Source: Pseudomonadota bacterium
GTDB lineage: Bacteria > Pseudomonadota > Gammaproteobacteria > Xanthomonadales > SZUA-38
Direction: 5' to 3'
Assembly: GCA_039033415.1 (NCBI GenBank)
Contig: JBCCCR010000003.1
Span: 62,001-126,000, forward strand
DNA length: 64,000 bases
The notes under the pieces are model-generated. The model was given only the letters and a program-made list of their open reading frames with translations. It made no database searches and was not told the DNA's origin. Positions 33,414 through 42,617 of the stretch are shown piece by piece; within the stretch, counting starts at the first letter, position 1, and the number at the start of each line of letters is the position of its first letter. The translations under genes and the position numbers were made by a program.

Positions 33414-34829
33414 CTAAGGACAAAGCGGGGAATCGCATTCAAAACTGTCGGCAAAAAGCGGCAGCAATGAATCGAGATAGCCGGCGCCCAGCCTCCAGAG
33501 TTCCGGTCCGTGTACCCCATCATCAGCAACGAACAGCAGGCGCGAAGGATTGATTTCCCAGGCGATGGGTCTTCCGATACCGTCTGCCGCGCCCGGATTG
33601 ATATCCGATACCATGGCAACCCTCCCGGCCCGGCCGTTGGTGACCCACAGCTCCTGGCCATGGGCTTCGGTTTCCACTCGAAACAGCAGGTGTCCATCGA
33701 CGACGGCGACCGGCCACGGTGCTTCAAAATTGGGGTTGCTCCCCAATGAGGCAACCAGAGTGGTCGAGGCGCCGTCCGTTTTCCACAGTTGGGGGCCGCC
33801 CCGGGTCCTGACGCCGAAGTACAGCTCTTCGCGATACTCGAGGAATGCAATAGGATCCGAGCCATCTTCGCCCGGCGCAAAGTCTCCCACCAGCTGAGCG
33901 CCGACTCCGTTTGACTTCCATACTTCAAGCCCGCGGCCAGGAGTATCCGCAGCGAAATATACCTCGCCCTTATAGGTAAGACTGATCGGATAAGCCAAAG
34001 CTCCGCTCGACTCCCCTCCTGGATTAAGGTCATCAATCAGGGTTGCCTGTGAGCCGAGGAAATCAATTAGCCAAGGCTCGGTGCCCAGGCTGTCGAAGCC
34101 GGCATCCTCCGTGCCAAAAAAGAAATACCCGTTCTCCACCGGTCGGAAAACGCCGCGCGGCGACACCTTGTTGCCAGCGCTGGATCGGATTTCTGTCGCT
34201 GAATCTTCTATCAGCCAATGAGGCGCCGAACTGATGATTGGGTCGGAGGAGGCGCGTGCCGACAGTAGAGCGCTGTTCGGTCCCGTGGGTATCAGGCAGC
34301 AGGGAGCCGAAGTCAGCGATGACCCGTTGACATCCACCCAGAGCTGCGGCCCGCCGACCGCGTCAGCCCAGAACACCTCATTTTGTACCGTCGGACTAGT
34401 CGCCGAAACCAGCAATCGGCCGCCGACGTTACCGAGCCAGTTTGGCGAGGTGATCCCCTGGTAAGCCGTCGCGGGAAAAGCCGGCGAACTGATCGACCAT
34501 AACTCTAGATTACCGTTGGCGTTGGCAGCTGAGACATAGACCAACCCCTTATCGATGCCCAGAACCCGTGCGCCGGAACCCGTTGGGCCGGGGATAAATT
34601 CGGCAGCCAGGACGGTGTTGGCCGCCGTTCCGTCGCTGACCCAGATTTCCGTCCCGCTGTCAGGATGCAACGCCTGGAAAAAAAGCTGCTCGTCGCGCAC
34701 TTGGCCAAGCGGTAGCGGCAATCCTGCGGGCCCTGGGTTGATATCCAGTACCATCTCCGGCTGCGCATGAGCTACAACAAATGCAGCGAACCACACCACA
34801 CCGACAACAACCGGGAGTCGGAGAATCAC
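33414..34829 (-). CDS. Exported ELWxxDGT-repeat protein with tag
   Basis: A 471-residue exported protein. After the signal peptide come repeats of the ELWxxDGT type (T-E-I-W-V-S-D-G-T, Q-E-L-W-V-T-N-G-R, Q-L-W-K-T-D-G-A), each followed by D-I-N-P-G, which form a beta-propeller. The C-terminus is L-P-L-F-A-D-S-F-E-C-D-S-P-L-C-P, a variant of the FxxGFE tag with Ser for Gly and a short cysteine-bearing tail. GTG start, overlapping the upstream stop by 4 nt (GTGA). No enzyme motif is visible; an extracellular or surface structure role is inferred. Confidence 0.8.
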   Translation of the reverse strand: MILRLPVVVGVVWFAAFVVAHAQPEMVLDINPGPAGLPLPLGQVRDEQLFFQALHPDSGTEIWVSDGTAANTVLAAEFIPGPTGSGARVLGIDKGLVYVSAANANGNLELWSISSPAFPATAYQGITSPNWLGNVGGRLLVSATSPTVQNEVFWADAVGGPQLWVDVNGSSLTSAPCCLIPTGPNSALLSARASSDPIISSAPHWLIEDSATEIRSSAGNKVSPRGVFRPVENGYFFFGTEDAGFDSLGTEPWLIDFLGSQATLIDDLNPGGESSGALAYPISLTYKGEVYFAADTPGRGLEVWKSNGVGAQLVGDFAPGEDGSDPIAFLEYREELYFGVRTRGGPQLWKTDGASTTLVASLGSNPNFEAPWPVAVVDGHLLFRVETEAHGQELWVTNGRAGRVAMVSDINPGAADGIGRPIAWEINPSRLLFVADDGVHGPELWRLGAGYLDSLLPLFADSFECDSPLCP

Positions 34830-36313
34830 GGACCGTCCTCAAATCCATCCCTGAAGACCAACGCCTCCGCCGGAGCGGAGCTAAGAAACTCGAACGCCCC
34901 CATGTCACACTGGGCTGAGCCGCTGCTGTCTCCGTCGACCGGCATGGGCGCGCCCCGCTGGTCGGCGCTCAACGAAACGCCAGCAGCGTCCACACAGCGC
35001 CCGGCATCAATGGCAGGGCTAGTCGCAGCAAGAGGCGACGTTCGCAACTGTCCGGTTCCCGCAATTTGAGCAAGCCCAGCGGGAACGTCGAAAAGCATAC
35101 CGGCAGTGAAACCGGAGACAGAACAAGGCAGTCCGCCAAGAATTGGTCCGGAATCGCTGATGAGGGAGTAATTACCCGAGCTAAACCGACCCGCGCAGTC
35201 CGGATATTCCTGCCCATTGTCGCTATTGAGCGCGAGGATGGAACTCACGATCCGGCTGTCCGTGCCCTCCGCGAGAAAGACCCCACCAGCGTTTCCTTCA
35301 CCGTTGCCGTTGGCGTCAGCCAGGTTGGAGCGGATTGTCGTGTGGGCCAACTCCAGCGTGCCTCCACGTTGGTAGATAGCGCCACCGCTTCTCTCTGCGG
35401 AGTTGTTGTCGATGTGAACGTTGGTAAGACTGATCTGCACGCCAGAGTCATTGAGCAGCCCTCCTCCATCGCGACCTGCGGAATTGCCATAAATTGCGGA
35501 GTCCCGAATTCGCAAAACCTGCCCGGTCAGCGTAGTGATACCACCCCCGTCTAAGCGGGCGACGTTGTCATTCATTTGAACCCGGGTCATATCGCCAATC
35601 GAACTTGTAAGGAGCAGTGCTCCACCAAAATCCGAAGCGTCATTGAATTCCAAAGTGGAGTCCTCAATGTCCAATGGCTCGTTAGCATAGACAGCCCCAC
35701 CGGACTCAGCGGTATTATCGGTCAACGCGCTGTGTCGGATGATCAGGGGGATCGACAGCGCACTGGTCTGAAAGATGCCGCCGCCCAGCTCAGCAGAATT
35801 GAGGCTCAGCTCGCTTCGAGTGATGGTCGCCGCACCAACAATCGACATGGCGCCGCCCAGACGGGCGTTGTTTGCGGTGAGAATCATGTCCTCTAGGTGC
35901 ACGGTGGCGCCTTGTTGAATGAGCAAACCTCCACCCGCTTGGGCGCCGCTATCTCCGTGGCGGATGGTAAAACCGCGCAGAGTCACGGTAATGGGCGTGT
36001 CGGGATTCGGAGCAGAAACCAGGATGACGCGCCCACCACCGACGAACGGAAACTGGGAGGGCTGGAGCCACGTAACCGCAGCCGACTCACCCTCAATCGT
36101 GAGACTTTTTCGTATAGCGATGTTTTGCTCCGTGAGTGCCCCTACGTAGTCAAGCCGAATCGTGTCACCGGGCGCGGCGGCAGCATGCGCCGCGTGCACG
36201 GAGGTAAAGTCACACGGCCCGCTGCACACGGTATGCGTAGCAGCCTGTGGATTGTTTGGGTTCACGGCGATAGCAAGTACGCCGGCCAGCGTCAGTGCAC
36301 GTCGGTCCATCAT
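34826..36313 (-). CDS. Exported right-handed beta-helix protein with C-terminal FxxGFE tag
   Basis: A 495-residue exported protein. It begins with a C-S-G-P-C-D-F-T-S-V-H segment and A-A-P-G-D-T-I, the usual cap of polymorphic-outer-membrane-protein-like helices, then about 15 coils built on repeated G-G-x-x-x and N-N/S-A motifs (S-G-G-A-V-Y-A-N, L-G-G-G-I-F). The end reads A-L-V-F-R-D-G-F-E-D-G-P. It is the first long gene of a tight minus-strand operon (overlaps of 4 nt downstream, TGATG upstream). No lyase or autotransporter barrel is present, so export to the surface needs another route. Confidence 0.82.
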   Translation of the reverse strand: MMDRRALTLAGVLAIAVNPNNPQAATHTVCSGPCDFTSVHAAHAAAAPGDTIRLDYVGALTEQNIAIRKSLTIEGESAAVTWLQPSQFPFVGGGRVILVSAPNPDTPITVTLRGFTIRHGDSGAQAGGGLLIQQGATVHLEDMILTANNARLGGAMSIVGAATITRSELSLNSAELGGGIFQTSALSIPLIIRHSALTDNTAESGGAVYANEPLDIEDSTLEFNDASDFGGALLLTSSIGDMTRVQMNDNVARLDGGGITTLTGQVLRIRDSAIYGNSAGRDGGGLLNDSGVQISLTNVHIDNNSAERSGGAIYQRGGTLELAHTTIRSNLADANGNGEGNAGGVFLAEGTDSRIVSSILALNSDNGQEYPDCAGRFSSGNYSLISDSGPILGGLPCSVSGFTAGMLFDVPAGLAQIAGTGQLRTSPLAATSPAIDAGRCVDAAGVSLSADQRGAPMPVDGDSSGSAQCDMGAFEFLSSAPAEALVFRDGFEDGP

Positions 36314-36474
36314 GTCTCCCGTTCGAAAACTTTCTTTCCAAACGGAGGCCAGTCTCCAAAGTGCACATCTATTTTTCGGTGAATAGACGCTGCTGCCGCC
36401 TGATAGGCCGCCTCCGGATCATTCAGCAGTAGGTTCAATACCGACAGCCGGTTGGAAAAGAACAGACTGTGCCA
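36310..36474 (-). pseudogene. Short frame coupled to the beta-helix gene; possible broken gene
   Basis: On the minus strand a stop-free frame of 54 codons ends in TGA overlapping the ATG of the beta-helix gene (TGATG). Its text looks protein-like: N-D-P-E-A-A-Y-Q-A-A-A-A-S-I-H-R-K, then G-D-W-P-P-F-G-K-K-V-F-E-R. A TTG at 36438 could start a 42-residue peptide. Just upstream in the same frame a TAA (36475-36477) separates it from another open stretch ending A-L-R-K-L-L-E-F. So it may be the tail of a gene broken by a nonsense codon, or a leader peptide. I do not recognise a family. Confidence 0.3.
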
Positions 36475-36815
36475 TTAGAACTCCAAGAGTTTCCGTAACG
36501 CTGTTTTGACCTTGGCCCGCTGATCATGCGCGTTGGTTCGGCGCCATCTATCGCCGCTGCGCGAACGGGCAGTATGGCCGAGGTACGCTGGCTTGCTCCG
36601 ACACGAAACGTCGTGGCGAAGCGACGGATCCAGGCGACCGCCCTTCTCTGAGCGCCAGGAATTGCATAAAATCCCTGGCCTCCTGGGTTCCAAAGGCGTG
36701 AAGCGCCGCAGACCCGGGCAAAATTTTCACGCGGTCCGGGCAGATCCCTTCCTTATCGAGCGTCGCTAAGCGACAGACGGCTGCGCCGAAACCGCTGCAG
36801 AGCTGATTGAGAACG
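36475..36815. other. Gene-free stretch before miaB
   Basis: About 340 bases. Several short frames on both strands have no family features. The minus-strand one (36475-36693) runs in frame into the short coupled ORF and may be part of a decayed gene. The right end must hold the miaB promoter; I see no clear hexamers. Confidence 0.4.
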
Positions 36816-38234
36816 ATGCACAAGGTCTTCATAAAAACTTACGGCTGCCAGATGAACGAGCGAGATTCGGAACAGGTCTCGCAGATGTTCCTCGATCGGG
36901 GTGGCTACGCCATGACTCCGAAAGAGGAAGAGGCGGACGTGATCTTGATCAACACCTGCAGCGTCCGCGATCAGGCGGAACAGAAGGCCCTGGGCAAGAT
37001 GGGTCTGATGGGGCGTTATCGAAAGCGTAAGCCTCACGTTGTGTATGGCTTTCTGGGCTGTATGGCCCAGAGCCGCGGTGATGAACTCATCGACAACATT
37101 GCGCACCTCGATCTGGTGGCCGGTACGCAGAAGTATCACAAGGTGGTGGATCACGTGGACGAGATCCTGAATCACCGTCTTCAGCAGCAGATGGACGACG
37201 TCAGGTTTTCTATCGTGGACGTGGCCGAGGAAGAGGGCTCACAAAACACCATCCGTAACCACAAGCTCAAGGAGCAGCAGGCCACGGCTTTCGTGAGCAT
37301 CATGCAAGGGTGCAACATGAAATGCACTTTCTGCATTGTGCCGTATACCCGAGGCCGCGAGCGTGGTCGTCCGATTGCGGAAATCACCGATGAGGTTCGC
37401 CAGCTTGCCGACCGAGGCGTGCGTGAAGTCACGCTGCTCGGTCAGATCGTCAACCTTTACGGTCGCAAGGAGTTCCCGAAAGTGGACGGCAAGTCGCCGT
37501 TTGTGCAGCTGCTCGAGGCTGTCCACGAGGTAGACGGTATCGAACGCATTCGATTTACCTCGCCGCATCCTATCGGCTACCGGGACGACCTGATCGACGC
37601 GTTCCGATATCTGCCGAAGCTGGCATCCCACGTGCATTTTCCGATGCAGTCGGGCAGCGACCGCATTCTGCGGGCGATGCATCGACCCTACAAGGCCGAG
37701 AAATTCATCAGCATTTGCGAAAAGATGAAGGAGGCGCGTCCCGACATCGCTATCAGTACCGACATCATTGTCGGCTTTCCCGGCGAAACAGAAGCGGACT
37801 ACGAGGCCACCAAAGAGGTTGTGCGCCAGCTGCAGTTCGATAACGCGTTCGTTTTTCGCTACAGCAAACGTCGGGATACACCCGCCGCTGAAATGCCCGA
37901 TGAGCTGCAGCTGCCTGAGCACGTCAAAGAAGAACGCAATCAGGACTTGCTGGAGCTGGTAAACCAGATCGCTCTAGAGAAAAACCGCCGCTATGTCGGA
38001 CAGCGGGTCCAGATCCTGTGTGAGGGGGTGAGCAAGACTAACCCGAACACCCTGATGGGCCGCACCTCACAGAACAAGATTGTGATTTTTGAAGGAAACC
38101 GACAGCGCCATACGGGCGAGATGCTCGACGTGTACGTGAACGAAACCACCGGCTTTACGCTTTACGGTGAACTGGCGATGGCCGGGGAAACTCCGCCGGT
38201 ACCCAATCTGCTGAAAGACGTTGCGATTCGCTAA
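36816..38234 (+). CDS. miaB: tRNA-2-methylthio-N6-dimethylallyladenosine synthase
   Basis: A 472-residue radical-SAM methylthiotransferase that converts i6A37 to ms2i6A37 in tRNAs reading UNN codons. The N-terminal UPF0004 domain carries the auxiliary-cluster cysteines C11 (T-Y-G-C-Q-M-N), C48 (N-T-C-S-V-R) and C82 (L-G-C-M-A-Q). The radical-SAM motif is C166-x3-C170-x2-C173 (G-C-N-M-K-C-T-F-C), and a TRAM domain closes the protein. The frame is open to 36807 (TTG), but ATG at 36816 (M-H-K-V-F-I-K-T-Y-G) is the normal start. The often linked ybeZ/ybeY genes do not follow here. Confidence 0.96.
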   Translation: MHKVFIKTYGCQMNERDSEQVSQMFLDRGGYAMTPKEEEADVILINTCSVRDQAEQKALGKMGLMGRYRKRKPHVVYGFLGCMAQSRGDELIDNIAHLDLVAGTQKYHKVVDHVDEILNHRLQQQMDDVRFSIVDVAEEEGSQNTIRNHKLKEQQATAFVSIMQGCNMKCTFCIVPYTRGRERGRPIAEITDEVRQLADRGVREVTLLGQIVNLYGRKEFPKVDGKSPFVQLLEAVHEVDGIERIRFTSPHPIGYRDDLIDAFRYLPKLASHVHFPMQSGSDRILRAMHRPYKAEKFISICEKMKEARPDIAISTDIIVGFPGETEADYEATKEVVRQLQFDNAFVFRYSKRRDTPAAEMPDELQLPEHVKEERNQDLLELVNQIALEKNRRYVGQRVQILCEGVSKTNPNTLMGRTSQNKIVIFEGNRQRHTGEMLDVYVNETTGFTLYGELAMAGETPPVPNLLKDVAIR

Positions 38235-38407
38235 GCCGGCGACGCTCGGCGGTGACACAATTGCTGTCGGCGTGAGGCATTCCCGAACCTTCCCTTGACC
38301 GGCGCGGTGGCGGTTCAGCCATGCCGCCTGATCCCGGCTCAAACGACCCTTCGGAATTCGGGTCTCCTCCGTGCAGAGGTACACTTAGCGCTCTTTCCCG
38401 TGACGAG

Positions 38408-40585
38408 ATGGAACCCATGGCCGCCAGGTACCTTTTTTGCGTTCTCGCGGCGCTGCTGAGTGCGTCAATTGACTGTAGGGCTGCCGAGCGCCCTGATACT
38501 GTCACAGCAGCGTTAGACTTTTCCCACGCAACTTCCCTAACGGCAGCCACGGTGGGGGATCGCGTCGCATGGGTCAGCCATTACCGTGGCGTTCGGAATG
38601 TCTGGGTAGCCGAAGGCCCCGAGTGGAAAGGCCAGGCGATCACGACGCTCGAGGCGGACGATGGACAGGAGATCACGGCCCTCGCCTTTACGCCGGACGG
38701 CGAGTCGGTGCTTTACCTGCGGGGCGGACGAGCCAACAGTAACGGTGAGTTTCCAAATCCAACCAGCGATCCCGAAGGCGTAAAGCAGACTCTCTGGCTG
38801 GTGCCCTTCGACGGCGCCGAGGCGCCGAGGAAGCTGGCTGATACGGGGGCATTTGAAGTCTTCCCGGACGGCAAAAGGGTTGCGTACCTGAAGGACAAAC
38901 AAGTCTGGGTAATGCCCCTGGCTAGTGGACCTGTTAAGGCGCCCAGTTCGGAGAATACCGAGGAGTCTGAACCGCTGGCTGCGACCGAAGCTAGCGACGG
39001 GGCAGAGCAGATTTTTTCTGTGCGCCGCGGTGTCGCGAGGTTCATTATCTCCCCAGATGGTGCCCGCATTGCCTTTGTTTCCGACCGAGGAGACCACAGC
39101 TTCGTTGGCGTTTACGAGATGGCTTCGAAATCGCTGACATGGCTGGCCCCCTCCGTCGATCACGACGACACTCCGGCATGGTCCCCGGACAGCATGCGGG
39201 TGGCGTTCCGGCGCACCCCGCATGAGGCCCAGATATTGCCTTTCATGCCGCGACGTGAAGGGCTGCCCTGGTCTATCCACGTCGGTGATGCGCGTTCCGG
39301 CGAGACGCGCGAGATCTTCCGCGCATCGGTGGGGCCCGGCAGCGCGCCGGGTGCAGGCTACTGGTTTGTGGGTGACCGCCTCTGGTGGGGGACTGACGAG
39401 CGCATTGTGTTCACCTGGGAAAAGACCGGGTGGCTGCACCTGTGGTCGATCGCCGCGAGCGGCGGCGAACCGGTCGATCTCACGCCCGGCGAAGGCGCGG
39501 TGCAGTATGCCGAAATTACGCTCGACGGTCGGGCGATGCTTTTGGCCTCCAACCATGGCGATATCGACCGACGCCATATATGGCGCAGTGAGGTCGGCGG
39601 TGGCGCCTTCACCCGCCTAACCAACGGCGATGGCATCGAGTGGGCACCGAAACTGACGGCGGCTAGCGAAACGCTGACATTTCTGGCGTCTGGCGCGCGG
39701 CAGCCCGCCCATGCAGCCGTGCGCACGCGGTCCGGCCGTCGTATCCTCACTGAGGCAGCGGGCGATAACTTCCCGGCAAAATCTATCGTGACGCCCGAGC
39801 CGGTGACCTTCCAGGCATCCGACGGCATGACCGTCCCCGGCCAGCTTTTCACGCCGCCTCGGCGCTGCGGCAAAGGCCCGCATCCAGGCCTGCTCTTCCT
39901 TCACGGCGGCTCCCGCCGTCAGATGATGCTCGGCTTCCACCCGAGCAACTACTACTCGAACGCTTACGCCTTCAACCAAATGATGGCCCGGCGATGTTTC
40001 GTCGTGCTGGCCGTGAACTTCCGCAGCGGCGTCGGCTACGGCCTTGAGTTCCGCGAGGCGCTGGACTACGGCGCGCGCGGAGCGTCGGAGTTTCGTGACG
40101 TGATAGGCGGCGGGCTGTACCTGGCTAGCCGAGCGGACGTCGACGAAAACCGCATCGGCCTCTGGGGCGGCTCCTACGGTGGCTACCTGACGGCCATGGG
40201 GCTGGCCCGCGCGCCGGATCTGTTCACCGCGGGTGTCGATCTGCACGGCGTGCACGACTGGAACGTGGTGATCGGCAACTTCGAGTCAAATTATGATCCG
40301 CAGGCTCGCGAAGAGTTTGCGCGACTGGCCGCCGCGTCGTCCCCCATCTCAGACCTGTCGAGATGGCGTGCGCCAGTTCTGCTGATCCACGGCGATGATG
40401 ACCGAAACGTCCCCTTCAGCGAGTCCGTGAGTCTGACCGAAGCGCTGCGGCGTCAGGGCACGCCCGTCGAACTACTGGTTTTCCCTGATGAGGTGCACGG
40501 ATTTCTGTTGTACCGGAACTGGGTGGCCGCTTACGAGACCTCGGTGGCGTTCCTGGAGCGCGAGCTTGCGGTGACGTCGCCCTAG
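38408..40585 (+). CDS. Exported S9-family (prolyl oligopeptidase-like) peptidase
   Basis: A 725-residue serine peptidase. A signal peptide (F-C-V-L-A-A-L-L-S-A, cleavage near C-R-A-A) leads into a WD/TolB-like beta-propeller (W-S-P-D-S-M-R-V-A-F, L-A-F-T-P-D-G), then the alpha/beta-hydrolase domain. Catalytic triad: S589 in G-G-S-Y-G-G, an aspartate in H-G-D-D-D-R-N-V-P (about 663) and H697 in E-V-H-G-F. It should cleave short peptides in the periplasm or outside. The frame extends to 38321; ATG 38408 (or 38417) fits the signal peptide. A second S9 gene lies at 54767. Confidence 0.88.
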   Translation: MEPMAARYLFCVLAALLSASIDCRAAERPDTVTAALDFSHATSLTAATVGDRVAWVSHYRGVRNVWVAEGPEWKGQAITTLEADDGQEITALAFTPDGESVLYLRGGRANSNGEFPNPTSDPEGVKQTLWLVPFDGAEAPRKLADTGAFEVFPDGKRVAYLKDKQVWVMPLASGPVKAPSSENTEESEPLAATEASDGAEQIFSVRRGVARFIISPDGARIAFVSDRGDHSFVGVYEMASKSLTWLAPSVDHDDTPAWSPDSMRVAFRRTPHEAQILPFMPRREGLPWSIHVGDARSGETREIFRASVGPGSAPGAGYWFVGDRLWWGTDERIVFTWEKTGWLHLWSIAASGGEPVDLTPGEGAVQYAEITLDGRAMLLASNHGDIDRRHIWRSEVGGGAFTRLTNGDGIEWAPKLTAASETLTFLASGARQPAHAAVRTRSGRRILTEAAGDNFPAKSIVTPEPVTFQASDGMTVPGQLFTPPRRCGKGPHPGLLFLHGGSRRQMMLGFHPSNYYSNAYAFNQMMARRCFVVLAVNFRSGVGYGLEFREALDYGARGASEFRDVIGGGLYLASRADVDENRIGLWGGSYGGYLTAMGLARAPDLFTAGVDLHGVHDWNVVIGNFESNYDPQAREEFARLAAASSPISDLSRWRAPVLLIHGDDDRNVPFSESVSLTEALRRQGTPVELLVFPDEVHGFLLYRNWVAAYETSVAFLERELAVTSP

Positions 40586-40734
40586 CCCTACCTTCACTGC
40601 AAGTGCGAGGGTCCGGGACCAAGTCCCAGTCCGACGATTATTGCCAACCAGCGCAAGGGGCCAGCAGCGGCCGGTTCATTTGTTTGTCTCCGGCTGACTC
40701 CTCTATACTCGCCTCACAAGCAGCGAGAGGTCTG

Positions 40735-40749
40735 ATGAAGCACAGCTAA
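40735..40749 (+). promoter_or_regulatory. Possible leader peptide M-K-H-S before the ABC-F gene
   Basis: A four-codon frame (ATG AAG CAC AGC TAA) sits 46 nt before the ABC-F start and has its own purine-rich GAGAGG 4 nt upstream. Leader peptides of this kind attenuate antibiotic-resistance ABC-F genes. A TATACT at 40704-40709 could be the -10 of the transcript. Weak evidence by itself. Confidence 0.3.
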
Positions 40750-40795
40750 TTCCAACTGCCCGGTTTTCCACTACACCGCTTTTGGAGGCGTGCTT

Positions 40796-42292
40796 ATGGC
40801 CTTTGCAACGCTGTCGCTCAGCGACGTTAGCTTTTCTTATCCTCAATCCCCCGGTTCGATCATCAAGGGCCTGTCCGTGTGCTTCCCAACCGGGTTCACT
40901 GGCGTCGTGGGCGCAAACGGCGCCGGAAAGACGACGCTGCTCAAACTTGCGGCCGGTTTGCTGGAGGCTGAAAGCGGTACCGTCAGCGTGCTGCCGGGCT
41001 CCTGTTATTGCGCCCAACGCACGGATGATCCGCCCGACGGCCTGGACTCGCTTCTCGACGACACCGGATCCGCTGTCTATGCGCTCAGAAGCCGGCTGGG
41101 TGTGGATGCGGACTGGCTGGACCGCTGGCATACTTTAAGTCACGGTGAACGTAAACGCGCGCAGATCTGTGTGGCGCTATGGCGCGAACCCACGGTGCTG
41201 GCCATCGATGAGCCGACCAATCATCTCGACGGCATGGCTCGGCGTCAGCTCATCCATGCCCTTGCCCGCTATAGGGGAATCGGAATACTGGTGAGCCACG
41301 ACCGCCAGCTACTCGATGAGCTGTGCTCGCAGTGCCTTTGGCTCGGGGACAACAGCCAAGTGTACGCCGGGGGTTACAGCGCGATGCAGGAAACGCGGGC
41401 CGTAGATCAGCTGACCGCAGAAAGAAAACGCTCAAAGGCGGTTCGCGATCGAGCGGCTATCGTTCGAGAACAAACGACTCGGCGAGAGCAGGCCCAGCGG
41501 GCCAATCGGGCTCGGTCCAAACGGGGCATCGACCGGAAAGACCACTCAGCAAAAGCTGCGGTTAACGCCAGAAAAAACACTGACGCCAAAGACGGCCAGC
41601 GGCTTCGCCAGCTTGACGGACGGGTCGGCCGAGCCGAACGGGCCGTCGCCGAGGCGCGCGTCGGAAAGACGTATTCGATTGGCATTGAAATGCCGGGGAC
41701 TGTCTGCCGGCGCGACACGCTGCTCCAGCTTTCGGCCGGGGAGCTGCCGCTGAGCGATGACAGAACGTTGCGCTTTCCCGACCTTTTCCTGCGTCCCACC
41801 GATCGGGTCGCGGTGATGGGTGCTAACGGCATCGGAAAATCGACGCTGCTGAAGCATGTGGAGGAACACCTCAATATCGAACGCGACCGTGTGGTCACTA
41901 TGCCCCAGGAGATTCGTGCGGAACGCGGAGCAGCCATACTCCAGGCCGTGAAATCCTTGCCGCGGGAAGCCCTAGGCCATGCCATGACCGTCGTCAGCTC
42001 ACTTGGATCGAACCCCAGCATGCTGCTCGAAAGCGTTCGGCCAAGCCCCGGTGAGTTGCGCAAGCTGCTGCTGGCGCTTGGCATGACCCGCCGACCCTAT
42101 CTGTTGATCATGGATGAACCGACCAACCATCTCGATTTGCCCTCGATTGAGGCGCTGGAGGGCGCTCTCGGGCAGTGCGGGTGCGGATTGCTGCTGGTCA
42201 GCCATGACGAGCGCTTTTTGACGGGATTGACCGACATCCGCTGGCAGATCGAAGAGAGCGAAAACGGATCGCGCCTGTGTCCTCAGTGGTGA
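40796..42292 (+). CDS. ABC-F family ATPase
   Basis: A 498-residue protein with two ABC domains and no membrane segments. Walker A motifs G-A-N-G-A-G-K-T-T (39-47) and G-A-N-G-I-G-K-S-T, signatures L-S-H-G-E-R-K-R and S-P-G-E-L-R-K-L, and Walker B L-A-I-D-E-P-T-N-H and L-I-M-D-E-P-T-N-H are seen. The linker between them is a charged helix (R-A-N-R-A-R-S-K-R-G-I-D-R-K-D-H). ABC-F proteins act on the ribosome as translation factors or antibiotic-protection factors. GTG 40790 is an alternative, but GGAGG at 40784-40788 is best spaced for ATG 40796. It converges with csoR. Confidence 0.9.
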   Translation: MAFATLSLSDVSFSYPQSPGSIIKGLSVCFPTGFTGVVGANGAGKTTLLKLAAGLLEAESGTVSVLPGSCYCAQRTDDPPDGLDSLLDDTGSAVYALRSRLGVDADWLDRWHTLSHGERKRAQICVALWREPTVLAIDEPTNHLDGMARRQLIHALARYRGIGILVSHDRQLLDELCSQCLWLGDNSQVYAGGYSAMQETRAVDQLTAERKRSKAVRDRAAIVREQTTRREQAQRANRARSKRGIDRKDHSAKAAVNARKNTDAKDGQRLRQLDGRVGRAERAVAEARVGKTYSIGIEMPGTVCRRDTLLQLSAGELPLSDDRTLRFPDLFLRPTDRVAVMGANGIGKSTLLKHVEEHLNIERDRVVTMPQEIRAERGAAILQAVKSLPREALGHAMTVVSSLGSNPSMLLESVRPSPGELRKLLLALGMTRRPYLLIMDEPTNHLDLPSIEALEGALGQCGCGLLLVSHDERFLTGLTDIRWQIEESENGSRLCPQW

Positions 42293-42298
42293 TGGAGC

Positions 42299-42565
42299 CT
42301 ATTTCTTGACCTTGGACATAAGATCGACGAGTTCGCTGAACTTTCGCCGCTGCGCGTCGGGGTCACCGGAGGCGATCGCAGCTTCAACGCAGGTGGCCGA
42401 ATGGTCTTTCAATATGGCATCTTCGACTCTCGCGAAAGCCGACTTCACCGCCTGCATCTGGTGCAGGATATCGATGCAGTAGCGATCTTCCTCGAGCATT
42501 CGGGAAATACCCCTCACCTGACCTTCAATTCGATGCAGGCGCCTGATCACGGCTTCGTTGCTCAT
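42299..42565 (-). CDS. csoR: CsoR-type copper-sensing repressor
   Basis: An 88-residue all-helical repressor. Its ligands C30, H55 and C59 have exactly the spacing of C36-H61-C65 in the copper(I) sensor CsoR (25 and 4 residues), which separates it from nickel (RcnR) and formaldehyde (FrmR) relatives. It should release DNA on binding Cu(I). It is transcribed away from copA across 52 nt that hold a C/G-tract operator, so it controls copAB and probably itself. A GAGAGG Shine-Dalgarno precedes the ATG closely. Confidence 0.92.
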   Translation of the reverse strand: MSNEAVIRRLHRIEGQVRGISRMLEEDRYCIDILHQMQAVKSAFARVEDAILKDHSATCVEAAIASGDPDAQRRKFSELVDLMSKVKK

Positions 42566-42581
42566 CGGCCTCTCATATGAG

Positions 42582-42610
42582 TTGACATATACCCCCTAGG
42601 GGTATGTAGT
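42582..42610 (+). promoter_or_regulatory. copA promoter with overlapping CsoR operator
   Basis: TTGACA (42582-42587) is a consensus -35. The spacer contains ATACCCC-CTA-GGGGTAT (42589-42605), an inverted repeat with the C/G tracts typical of CsoR operators. A weak -10 (TATGTAGT) follows at 42603-42610. Bound CsoR would cover the whole promoter. The distance to the copA ATG at 42618 leaves almost no 5' leader. Confidence 0.75.
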
Positions 42611-42617
42611 TTCGCAC

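Noticed and set aside
33401-34036. The 212-codon upstream extension of the FG-GAP gene frame
   Set aside because: It lies fully inside the ELWxxDGT gene and reads as shadow sequence; GTG 33400 gives a signal peptide.
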